Below are positions 34,601 through 42,166 of a DNA stretch of 64,000 nt, piece after piece (the stretch's first letter is position 1; every line of letters starts with the position of its first letter). A program made the position numbers and the translations under genes. The notes beneath the pieces are model-generated. The model was not told the origin of the DNA and did no database searches. It saw only the letters and a list, made by a program, of their open reading frames with translations. Origin of the DNA: an uncultured bacterium (GTDB lineage: Bacteria > Bacillota > Clostridia > Oscillospirales > Acutalibacteraceae); NCBI GenBank assembly GCA_905215855.1, contig CAJMRT010000001.1:1-64000 (forward strand), written 5' to 3'.

Positions 34601-35720
34601 TACGGTTGAGTTTACTTCACCTGTATCCGATGCGTCAAAGACGAGCGTATCAGTTACAGTCAACTATAATGACAGCGTAACATTCCTTGCTACTCCTTCC
34701 GCAAGCGAAGGCTACAAGTTTGTCGGTTGGTATGATGACTACACAGGAAAGCTTGTGTCAACATCAGAACAGTACACTGTAAGCAAGGTTACTTCTAAAT
34801 TAACACTCAATGCTAAGTTTGAACTCATCAAGTATAAGGTCAATGCACAGGCTGTTACTGACGAAACAATCAGCACAACAGGCGGAACAATTGAGCTTGG
34901 CAATGTTGAAGATGCAAATGCAGTTGAGTGGGGCACAGCTATAACACTCACAGCAAATGCAAAGATAGGCTACGAGTTCAAGGGCTGGTATTCAGATGCC
35001 GCTTGCACAAAGGCATATGTAACAGACAATACAGTTAATCCGCTTGGCATTACAGTGAAGTCGAATGTAACGGTATATGCTAAGTTTGCGAAGAAGACTG
35101 ATTCAACAACAACAATCTACTTTGAAACAAGAAGCGGATTCAGCAGCTATAACGCATTTGTTTACAGCGACGCAGGTGCTAACTACTCAGTCGGGTGGCC
35201 GGGTGATCCGGCAACATTAGATTCTGATACAGGTTACTATAAGTACTATTTCACGACATCTGATGTCGGCAAGTTCAGAGTTATTGTAAATAACGGCAGT
35301 AGCTCACAGTATCCTGGAGCAAATCAGCCGGGTCTTGAGGGTACAATCGGCAAGACATACATCTTCAAGAGCGGCAGTCCTACTGCACTTGAAGAATTTG
35401 ACCCAAACGCTAAGGTTACAATCACATTTGACCAGTCAAGCGTAACTTGGGTAACCAATGGAAATGCAAGATTGTTCGCTTATGATACCGGCAAAAAGAA
35501 GGAATATGAAATGACATATTCTGACTCTAAGTGGACAGTAACAGTTCCTGCAACTGTCAATAATATCAAATTCTACAGATGTACTCCAAAGGGATTTGGA
35601 ACAGATAAAGCACCAGACGATGGCAGTGCGGCAGGTTACTGGAACCTTTGGTCGGCCGGCAACAGAGGTACAAAGATAACTTACAAGGCAACCGGTAACG
35701 GTGTCGGCAGCTGGCAGTAA
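31668..35720 (+). CDS. 1350-residue adhesin with GWY repeats and CBM26-like module
   Basis: AAAGGAGGTG precedes the ATG. The signal helix ends in VSVSAWVETI. A TasA-like first domain contains ANGRDIYFPN and ends MRVWLQDDSRN. ITFRDRTTGD then opens a beta module like that of the preceding protein. From about residue 546 there are seven Flg_new/InlB-type repeats of 80-100 residues, each with a GWY/AWT core and a YAKFE-like end (about 546, 637, 731, 824, 927, 1014, 1101). Residues 1145-1240 resemble a CBM26 starch-binding module (GWPGDPATLDSDTGYYKYYF; FRVIVNNGSSSQYPG). A last module with FYRCTPKG ends the protein. It is probably the fibre-tip or surface adhesin. Confidence 0.78.
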   Translation: MKERFALLLTYFKEKLTIGKKSGKEKRKNIILSIVALVEVLAIAIVSVSAWVETISTVKFEIKEGTIDDYVFTDAKIGTGTGYDQNSIDLTKYFREAGGVHLASATSANGRDIYFPNMTSDGTPSGTYRNATVNDKNVNYIDFSFYVTAEGKAASFYFDKIPTIKVNDTSVSENKVRVSFLCNGNNAVVCALDNSTNEVVSGTNSLIKSQEDAKAFSSYIGTGALNPLFTVEKGKREKVTMRVWLQDDSRNTKYAGQTVSIDNFKLITQNQQTSEITFRDRTTGDPSRGIGWASQDNRNIWIHQDGKSEYLKLNKSSSGDYSIELGNTYTDNPNKTLTFYSCESTVTSNPQKSYVAKWTTTMDRDVTDGSQLYTAYGYRDSYKNGYGTWKDVQKILLTSEDASTLPMEQVGGKYLAVNMYMNGNSNPIAMTFDPNETEELRGWIAYMPEPGSESSKTLRFSFTNNSKSYNISAPNRGTSVNFVVTSASTGYWAPPATVSVFSTCVDEKDGNAAMGTVSVSGGKDGATTVKVTAGTKVILTATPKSSKYTFRGWYSDASFTNPVELDNGGITATNTTKEYKFYAKFERQYLVEGTAVTGASVDDSTGGTVTMEGKTSSKVSQNFLEGSSTSLTATARTGYDFVGWYYDEACTKSYSKENVIELNNIQENHSYYAQFKIKTFTVKAVAKQADGADVGTVEFTAPEAVAPGTSVTVTVNYGGSATFVAKPSKDGYKFVAWTDAEGNQIDLNSEYTRKNIKNNTTLYAKFELIDLDLKVYPVLDGKVNETVGTLNLGSGSAVTKIETTVKWGSTVTLKATAKENVSSQYKFEGWYTDLACTKKADSTILNNCAYSSNVIDTKAIKANLTLYANFIDVTPRSVTAKAYYNGAVDATAGTVKAGSSAAGATSQTIVTNGKSVTLKATISDENMYIFSGWYDENGTLKSNELEYTTPKVTANCTYHAKFMIKTFEIKAVSVGSHGTVEFTSPVSDASKTSVSVTVNYNDSVTFLATPSASEGYKFVGWYDDYTGKLVSTSEQYTVSKVTSKLTLNAKFELIKYKVNAQAVTDETISTTGGTIELGNVEDANAVEWGTAITLTANAKIGYEFKGWYSDAACTKAYVTDNTVNPLGITVKSNVTVYAKFAKKTDSTTTIYFETRSGFSSYNAFVYSDAGANYSVGWPGDPATLDSDTGYYKYYFTTSDVGKFRVIVNNGSSSQYPGANQPGLEGTIGKTYIFKSGSPTALEEFDPNAKVTITFDQSSVTWVTNGNARLFAYDTGKKKEYEMTYSDSKWTVTVPATVNNIKFYRCTPKGFGTDKAPDDGSAAGYWNLWSAGNRGTKITYKATGNGVGSWQ

Positions 35721-35758
35721 ATCTGCAAAATCAATAAAAATTAAACGGAGGTGAAACC

Positions 35759-36946
35759 ATGAAAAAATCTAAATTTACACTTGTTATCGTACTCGGACTT
35801 GTACTTTGTCTGCTTTGCACAACAGTAACGACTTTTTCATGGTTCAGCCGTCCTCGTGAGGAATCGGGCGACACGCTTAAATGGAACGGTAGTTATCCGA
35901 TTGCTAACGGTGAAAAAATGTCATACAAAACCTATGAATCATTGGATGATGGTGCAACTTTTGAAACTACAGAGGTTAAGGATCTCAGCGGTACGGTTGA
36001 TGCTGGTAAGAGAAGATATTTCTGTACAGAAATCAGCAATGCAGGTACTGCCGACCAGACAGTTTCATTGTTCTTAAATAACCTTAAGTACACATCAGGC
36101 ACTACCGATGGTTTGTATGTGGGCGTGAACAATCCTCTGAAAACCTATAAAAAGTATGCTCCGATAGCAGCGACTGCAGATTCAAAAACGGAATCTACCG
36201 TTAACAAAAAAAATGTATATGTCGGCTTTGTTAGTGACAAATCATATACACCCACGGATTATAAAATTCATTACTGGAACAATCAGGGTACAGTAGGAGA
36301 TGAATTTGTTTCAGGAACAAAACTGGGCACGGGTAATTATACAGTTTCAAAATATGATAATTATAAACACGATTACAATATGTATGCGGCAACGATTGCA
36401 TATTATGCTGATTCTATGTATCTGTACTACAAAGATGGTTATAAATATGATGGTGGTGATAACACTGATATAAATACTAATAATACTGTAATATGGTATG
36501 AATACGGCAAGAATTCTTATCATTCATCGTATGTAGTTTCAGGTACAGCCGCAGGAATTTTGAAATTCTATTCCAAAGCGACTACAACCATCGGCAAAAC
36601 TTTAGATCTCAGTGCAACTGCTCAGGGTACGGTGTCTTACACATCGTCAAATCCGAATGTTGCAACAGTTGACAGCAACGGTCAGGTTACTGCAAAATCA
36701 GCCGGCACAACAACAATTACCGTTACATCAACAGGTGCATACGGTGATACTATTTCGGCAAATTGTACCCTTACCGTCGGTGATAAGGCAGGAAGCAACA
36801 CGGAATATGTTCCGATTGTTACTAACCTTAAGGTGACAAAGGCTACGCTTGACGGCGATATGGTTTCTAAGGTGTATTGGTACTTAAAAAACGAATCAAG
36901 CTCACCAATCAGCTATACAGTTGACAATCTTTATCTTTCACTCTAA
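35759..36946 (+). CDS. SipW-dependent secreted protein with Big2 domain
   Basis: 395 residues with CGGAGGTGA before the ATG. The helix ends TTVTTFSWFSRPRE. The mature part is rich in Tyr, Asn and Thr. A Big2 (Ig-like) domain occupies about residues 275-345 (YTSSNPNVATVDSNGQVTAK). The end is KVYWYLKNESSSPISYTVDN. It lacks the EGxD motif of the other members. It is the last structural gene of the main operon and is followed by a strong terminator, so it may be a wall-proximal or capping subunit. Confidence 0.7.
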   Translation: MKKSKFTLVIVLGLVLCLLCTTVTTFSWFSRPREESGDTLKWNGSYPIANGEKMSYKTYESLDDGATFETTEVKDLSGTVDAGKRRYFCTEISNAGTADQTVSLFLNNLKYTSGTTDGLYVGVNNPLKTYKKYAPIAATADSKTESTVNKKNVYVGFVSDKSYTPTDYKIHYWNNQGTVGDEFVSGTKLGTGNYTVSKYDNYKHDYNMYAATIAYYADSMYLYYKDGYKYDGGDNTDINTNNTVIWYEYGKNSYHSSYVVSGTAAGILKFYSKATTTIGKTLDLSATAQGTVSYTSSNPNVATVDSNGQVTAKSAGTTTITVTSTGAYGDTISANCTLTVGDKAGSNTEYVPIVTNLKVTKATLDGDMVSKVYWYLKNESSSPISYTVDNLYLSL

Positions 36947-36967
36947 AATTTCAAAGTTTTAAATTTC

Positions 36968-36996
36968 AAAAGGGTTGTTTTTACAACCCTTTTTTA
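36968..36996 (+). terminator. Terminator of the main fibre operon
   Basis: AAAAGGGTTGT / ACAACCCTTTT is a perfect 11-bp stem with a TTTT loop and a T run. Confidence 0.9.
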
Positions 36997-37565
36997 TTAT
37001 AATTTTAATTGTGGATTTATGGCAAATTAGTTGCCGCATTGAACGGAGCGTTCATTGAATGTTTCTTTGACGAAATTTGTGTTTTATCAAATGGCTTTTT
37101 AATAAGAAAATTGCGTATTCCAATGTAGTGGAGAACCGTGTTCTCCTGTTCGTGTGCAACGCACACGGTTGCACGCAATGCGTGCAAAATTGAATACACA
37201 AATTATGTTATATCAAAACATATGTGTATGAACATAAAATTTTATCAAGGCGGGCGAACGAGGTTCGCCCTTACAGATTATACGCTACTTTTATCGTATC
37301 AAAAGCTGTGTGTATAAACATAAAAATTCATCAAGGCGGGCATCCAATAAATGCCCCCACGGATTGAATTGTACAGACAATTGCAATGTTACGCTCGGGC
37401 AGAATATGTTTCGTATTTAACATGCTATCTACACGAACCGTAAACGGCAACTTGCCGATACAAACAATAAAAATTATCACAAAGCAACGCTTGGGTGCTT
37501 TCACTTGTTAAATACATAATACTATCTACACGAACTGGAAACGGCAACTTGCCGTGGAGGAATTT
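36997..37565. repeat. Intergenic block of mixed dispersed repeats
   Basis: No gene. The block contains an R2 piece near 37124 (GTGGAGAACCGTGTTCTCC), palindromic GTGTGCAACGCACAC, two GGCGGGC hairpins (37250-37275 and 37334-37363), a full R1 copy (37383-37458) and the right half of another (37509-37556). The last one ends with CGTGGAGG, which serves as the ribosome-binding site of the second SipW gene. Confidence 0.6.
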
Positions 37566-38306
37566 ATGGACGAAAATAACGGTGTTAAAAATGCGGTTGA
37601 TTCATCATCCGCAACAACCGAAACAACCAAAGCAAAAAATAAAAACAGAAAAAGGCACGAATCAAAGCTGCATAAAACCTTGCGTATAATAAAAAATGTA
37701 ATCTGCTGGGGAGTGCTTGCGATACTTGTGCTGACCGTTGTGGTGTTTATGTCATCAAAGGTCAACGGCAAAGCACCGTCATTTTTCGGCTACTCGGTAC
37801 TGCGTGTTTCAACAGGCAGTATGGAGCCTGAGCTTATGATCGGCGATGTTATTCTCGGAAAGTGCGTTGACAATCCGACCGCCCTCAAGGTCGGCGATAT
37901 TATTACTTATCGTGGCAGTGGGCAGACCGAGGGACTTCTCGTGACTCATAAGGTTGTAGTTGCACCGTATAAAACAGCTGACGGCACATATAAGCTACAG
38001 ACAAAGGGCATTGCAAACGATGTTCCTGACCCGGAAATTTCAACCGAAGATGTGCTTTATATCATGGTGTGCAAGCTTGGATTCATTGACACATTGTACA
38101 ACCTTTTCTTCTCACCGTGGGGACTGCTGATTTTTATTGCGGCGCTGCTGCTGATATTCATTGATGAGCTTGTCGTTATAATCCGCATACTTACGGGACA
38201 TGACAAATCGCTGAAGGACGGCGACATCAACGAAATTATAGACCGTTTGCAAAAGGAAAAATTACAGCAAAAGACTGAATCCGACAACGATACAAAATCG
38301 GAATAA
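37566..38306 (+). CDS. sipW: Second SipW-type signal peptidase I
   Basis: 246 residues from ATG 37566, 5 bases after GGAGG; a GTG at 37554 overlaps that site. A basic cytosolic N-terminus (about 35 residues) precedes helix 1. The nucleophile is Ser85 (VSTGSMEPEL) and the base is His128 (LLVTHKVV), again the SipW group. A second helix near 182-205 and an acidic tail with KEKLQQK follow. It is separated from the main operon by a terminator and a repeat block, so it may be expressed separately and process a different subset of the secreted proteins. Confidence 0.88.
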   Translation: MDENNGVKNAVDSSSATTETTKAKNKNRKRHESKLHKTLRIIKNVICWGVLAILVLTVVVFMSSKVNGKAPSFFGYSVLRVSTGSMEPELMIGDVILGKCVDNPTALKVGDIITYRGSGQTEGLLVTHKVVVAPYKTADGTYKLQTKGIANDVPDPEISTEDVLYIMVCKLGFIDTLYNLFFSPWGLLIFIAALLLIFIDELVVIIRILTGHDKSLKDGDINEIIDRLQKEKLQQKTESDNDTKSE

Positions 38307-38333
38307 TAAATAAAAGCTGAATATATTTAACTT

Positions 38334-38369
38334 CGGACGAAAAGAAAATTCTCTTTTCGTCCGTTTTTT
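38334..38369 (+). terminator. Terminator after second sipW
   Basis: CGGACGAAAAGA / TCTTTTCGTCCG is a perfect 12-bp stem with a 6-base loop and TTTTTT. Confidence 0.92.
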
Positions 38370-38438
38370 GTTGGCAAAAATGACAAAGCGGGAAAATGGT
38401 GAAAACAGCTTTTATATGGGCTAAAATCGGCTTTTTAG

Positions 38439-38490
38439 TTGCATTTTTGGGCGATTTGTGGTATATTTTATACGGTCAAATTTGACCGTA
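38439..38490 (+). promoter_or_regulatory. Promoter with 20-bp palindromic operator
   Basis: TTGCAT (38439-38444) and TATATT (38462-38467) are separated by 17 bases. Directly after, at 38471-38490, lies the perfect palindrome TACGGTCAAATTTGACCGTA covering the expected transcription start. This is a typical place for a repressor. The gene controlled is the Cof-type phosphatase at 38535. Confidence 0.6.
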
Positions 38491-38534
38491 ACATACTGAT
38501 TGTGTTTAGAAATTGATATGTTAAGGGTGGTTTC

Positions 38535-39347
38535 ATGGATTACAAATTAATAGCGCTTGACATTGACGGTACGCTGACAAACTCCCAAAAGGAGATTACT
38601 CCCCGTACAAGATATGCTCTTATGGAGGCGCAGAAACAGGGCAGGAAAATTATTCTTGCGTCAGGCAGACATCCCGTAGGAATTATGCCGATAGCAAAAG
38701 AGCTTATGCTTGACCGTTTCGGCGGTTTTATTATGGCTTTCAATGGCGGCAGGATTATCAACTGCGAAACAGGCGAAACTATGGTGAGCAAGCTGTTTCC
38801 GCTTGAGTATCTTCCCGACATTGTGAATGTTTTGAAGGATTCAAACATCACAATCAACACATACGATGACAGGCGAATCATCTCGGATAATAAGGTTAAT
38901 GACTATACCTACGTTGAAAGGGATATTATCAAAGCCGAAATGGTTGTTGTTGACGATTTTATCTCATCTGTAAGATTTGATATCAACAAAATTCTTCTTG
39001 CAGGTGAACCCGATGAGCTTGACAAGTATCAGAAAATTCTCGCAGACCGTTATGACGGCTTGCTCGATGTATATAAAAGCGCACCTTATTTTCTTGAAAT
39101 TATGCCGTTTGGTGTTACAAAAGGCTCAATGCTTCCGCTTTTGCTCGATAAACTCAAAATTAAAAGGGAAGAGCTTGCTGCATTTGGCGACAACTATAAC
39201 GATATGACTATGATCGGCTACGCAGGCCTTGGTGTTGCCATGGGCAATGCCGAGCCGGATATTAAGAAAATTGCCGATTATATCTGCGAGTCAAATGATG
39301 AGGACGGCATTGCGAACACTCTTGAAAAGTATGTTTTAAAGCAATAA
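38535..39347 (+). CDS. Cof-type HAD phosphatase
   Basis: 270 residues. Motif I is ALDIDGTLT, motif II LASGRH, motif IV FGDNYNDMTMI, all canonical. The large cap domain fits the Cof/IIB sugar- or cofactor-phosphate phosphatases. It is cytosolic and ends with LGVAMGNAEPDIKK, typical of YidA-like members. AAGGGTGG lies upstream of the ATG. It is a single-gene unit with its own promoter and operator. Confidence 0.9.
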   Translation: MDYKLIALDIDGTLTNSQKEITPRTRYALMEAQKQGRKIILASGRHPVGIMPIAKELMLDRFGGFIMAFNGGRIINCETGETMVSKLFPLEYLPDIVNVLKDSNITINTYDDRRIISDNKVNDYTYVERDIIKAEMVVVDDFISSVRFDINKILLAGEPDELDKYQKILADRYDGLLDVYKSAPYFLEIMPFGVTKGSMLPLLLDKLKIKREELAAFGDNYNDMTMIGYAGLGVAMGNAEPDIKKIADYICESNDEDGIANTLEKYVLKQ

Positions 39348-39399
39348 TCGCAAGGTTGTCTGTTTAAAAATCAACTAAAAATTGAAAATCACAAGTTAT

Positions 39400-39465
39400 A
39401 GGAGTATCATTTTTCAGAGCAATTCTGTATTGGGTTGCGCAAAATGGAAATTGATACTCCTTTTT
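39400..39465 (+). terminator. Long hairpin terminator after the Cof gene
   Basis: AGGAGTATCA (39400-39409) pairs with TGATACTCCT (39452-39461) and TTTTT follows. The 42-base loop contains GCAA/TTGC pairing. The promoter of the amylase gene should lie after it, near 39550-39595, where TATAAT (39556-39561) and TATAAC are seen without a clear -35. Confidence 0.6.
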
Positions 39466-39609
39466 GTATATAATAGCCAAATTGAGGGGTCAATCTTTGG
39501 CGGCATCAAAACTGTAATTATTCTTCAAAGGAAAAAAGATTTCAGCTATCTCACTTATAATATATTTGTATGTTATGTTGTACAAAGTATAACAAAAGGA
39601 GGAAAATCT

Positions 39610-41865
39610 ATGGCAAAAATGAAAAAATTGCTTGCTTTGATTTTGTCGATTTGCGTAATTTGCACGGTATCTGTTATGTCCGTAAGTGCGGCTAATACAG
39701 ATGACGGCGACGACACTTCGGCATCAAGCACAATCACAGTACACTACTACTGTGAGGAAGGCACGCCCACAATCTATTATTGGAACAGCCTTCCGAAAAA
39801 CATCAGCACGGAGTACCCCGGTGTTAAGATGACTTCCGAGGGAAACAACTACTACAAGTACACTTTCAACGATGTAACAAAAATCAATATGATGTTTGTT
39901 ACAAACGGAAAGCAGTCTGCGGAACTCACAAGAAACACAGGTGAGTGGTGGTACAAAAATAAGAGATGGTCAAGTAAAAATCCTGAAGATATGCAGGATT
40001 TTGACCGTGTTGACATGCGTGAAGACACAATTTATTTTGTAATCACAACCCGTTTCTATGACGGCGACACAGGCAACAATGTTCACTGCTGGGATGACTC
40101 ACAGGCAAACAACCCCGACAGCGATCCCGCATGGCGCGGTGACTTCAAGGGACTTATCGACAAGCTCGATTATATTAAGGCTCTCGGATTCAGCGCAATC
40201 TGGATTACTCCTGTTGTAACAAACGCATCAGGCTACGATTACCACGGCTACCATGCAATGGACTTCTCAACAGTTGATGTTCGTTATGAGAGCGACGGCG
40301 CTACATATCAGGATCTTATTGATGCCGCTCATGAAAAGGGCATCAAGATTGTTCAGGATATCGTAGTTAACCATTCAGGTAACTTCGGTGAGGCAACTCT
40401 TGCTCCTATGTTTACAAAGGAATACGACTCAATTCAGGATCTTGCTTCTGTAGATTGCATGAAGGTTATTGAGGGAAGCGACTTTGCTAAAACATTCCCG
40501 AACTACGATGACCTTGATCCCGGCGATCAGTATGCCGCAAGACTTAATATCATGAAGGATACTAAGGAGCTTGACTCCGGTAATCACGACACGGAAAACT
40601 ACTATCACCACTTCAAAGACCTCAGCTGGGAAAGCCCGACTGTTCAGACAGGTCAGATTGCCGGTGACTGCGTTGATATCAACACAGAGAATCCTAAAGT
40701 TGCAGATTACCTTAACAACGTTTATAACAACTATATCAACATGGGCGTTGACGCTTTCAGACTTGATACTGAAAAGCACGTTTCAAGACTTACACTTAAC
40801 CAGTATTACTTCCCGTCATGGCTCAAGACAGGCGGTAAAAACTTCTTCATCTTTGGTGAGGTTTGTACTCGTGTAAGTGAATTCTGGAACCATAACATTC
40901 CTGCAATTTCAGCTCCGTTCTATACATGGGCTGAATCAGACAGCCAGTACATCAATTCGTTTACAAATGATCAGGCTTCAAATATTGATCTTACACTTAA
41001 GCACTATGACAGCAACGCAACTACAGCAAATCAGCCCACATCTGATAATGTTTATCTTGACGGTCTTAAATATCACACACCTGATTACAGCAAGTCAAAC
41101 GGCACAAGCGTAATCGACTTCCCGATGCATTGGAACTTCTCAAATGCAAGCAACGCATTTACCCGTGCTTGTCAAGAAGATCCGTACTACAATGACTCAT
41201 CATGGAATGTAACATATGTTGATTCTCATGACTACGGTCCTGATATGAACAGCCGTTACGACGGCGGTACACAGGCATGGGCAGAGAACCTTGATGTACT
41301 CTTTACCTTCCGTGGTATTCCGTGTCTTTACTACGGTTCTGAGCTTGAGTTCCAGAAGGGTGTTCCTATGGATGTTGGTCCTAACGCACCTCTTGCAACA
41401 ACAGGTCGTGCATACTTCGGTGACAACATCGAGGGCAGCGTAACAGCAACAGACTTTGGTACATATACTAATGCAAGCGGTGCTGTTGCAAGCACACTTG
41501 AAGCACCTCTCGCTGTTCATATTCAGCAGCTCAACAGAATCAGAAGAGCAGTTCCTGCACTTCAGAAGGGTCAGTATACAAGAAGCAATACTTATGTTGA
41601 CGGTAATATGGCATTCATTCGCCGTTACACACAGGGCGCTACAGACAGCCTTGCTTGTGTAACTATCTCAGGCGGTGCTACATTCCAGAACCTTCCTAAC
41701 GGTAAGTATATTGATGCAGTTACAGGCGATGTTAAGTATGTTACAGACGGCACACTTACAGTATCTTCTGTTGGTAAGGCTAATATGAGAGTTTATGTTT
41801 GCTGTGCAGACGGTTTCACCGGAATTGACGGTCAGATCGGCGCTAACGGCACATATCTCAAGTAA
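39610..41865 (+). CDS. Secreted alpha-amylase (GH13)
   Basis: 751 residues from ATG 39610, after AGGAGG; earlier in-frame codons lie in the upstream terminator. A signal peptide ends near SVSAA. Residues about 40-115 resemble a CBM26-type starch-binding module (TPTIYYWNSLP, YPGVKMTSEGNNYYKYTF). The GH13 barrel has region I DIVVNHSG, region II DAFRLDTEKH (nucleophile Asp386), region III FIFGEV (acid/base Glu417) and region IV YVDSHD (Asp541). A beta C-domain follows; no dockerin or sorting signal is seen. It cuts alpha-1,4 bonds in starch outside the cell. Its position beside the fibre locus supports a starch-related role for both. Confidence 0.94.
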   Translation: MAKMKKLLALILSICVICTVSVMSVSAANTDDGDDTSASSTITVHYYCEEGTPTIYYWNSLPKNISTEYPGVKMTSEGNNYYKYTFNDVTKINMMFVTNGKQSAELTRNTGEWWYKNKRWSSKNPEDMQDFDRVDMREDTIYFVITTRFYDGDTGNNVHCWDDSQANNPDSDPAWRGDFKGLIDKLDYIKALGFSAIWITPVVTNASGYDYHGYHAMDFSTVDVRYESDGATYQDLIDAAHEKGIKIVQDIVVNHSGNFGEATLAPMFTKEYDSIQDLASVDCMKVIEGSDFAKTFPNYDDLDPGDQYAARLNIMKDTKELDSGNHDTENYYHHFKDLSWESPTVQTGQIAGDCVDINTENPKVADYLNNVYNNYINMGVDAFRLDTEKHVSRLTLNQYYFPSWLKTGGKNFFIFGEVCTRVSEFWNHNIPAISAPFYTWAESDSQYINSFTNDQASNIDLTLKHYDSNATTANQPTSDNVYLDGLKYHTPDYSKSNGTSVIDFPMHWNFSNASNAFTRACQEDPYYNDSSWNVTYVDSHDYGPDMNSRYDGGTQAWAENLDVLFTFRGIPCLYYGSELEFQKGVPMDVGPNAPLATTGRAYFGDNIEGSVTATDFGTYTNASGAVASTLEAPLAVHIQQLNRIRRAVPALQKGQYTRSNTYVDGNMAFIRRYTQGATDSLACVTISGGATFQNLPNGKYIDAVTGDVKYVTDGTLTVSSVGKANMRVYVCCADGFTGIDGQIGANGTYLK

Positions 41866-41884
41866 TAAAATAATGTTGTTTTTT

Positions 41885-41916
41885 ACGGAGCAGGTTTTTC
41901 CTGCTCCGTATTTTTC
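41885..41916 (+). terminator. Terminator after the amylase gene
   Basis: ACGGAGCAGG / CCTGCTCCGT is a perfect 10-bp stem with a TTTTT loop and an ATTTTT tail. The rest of the gap to 42166 is AT-rich; TGCTATAAT (42107-42115) is an extended -10 promoter element for the citrate synthase gene. Confidence 0.88.
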
Positions 41917-42166
41917 TGCCCTAAAACCTCAAATGACGGATTGCTGATTTATATCCGTCAAAATTATACTTCATTTATAAATAAATATCCGTAAAATTGC
42001 GTAATGATGAATAAAACGACAGAAAATTATGCAAGTTCTACATATAAGGGTAAAAATCGTTATGACACTTCTGCAAGAATTGTACCTTTTCTTTTTTTAA
42101 AAAATGTGCTATAATATATAAAATGTAGTTTCAATTTATTGTGAATTTTAAAAAGGAGTGTTTTTT

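Noticed and set aside
33300..35100. Recent tandem duplication of the GWY repeats
   Set aside because: The repeats differ strongly at both protein and DNA level, so they are ancient.
39382..39609. A longer amylase
   Set aside because: The extra codons cover a terminator and promoter; the signal peptide begins at 39610.
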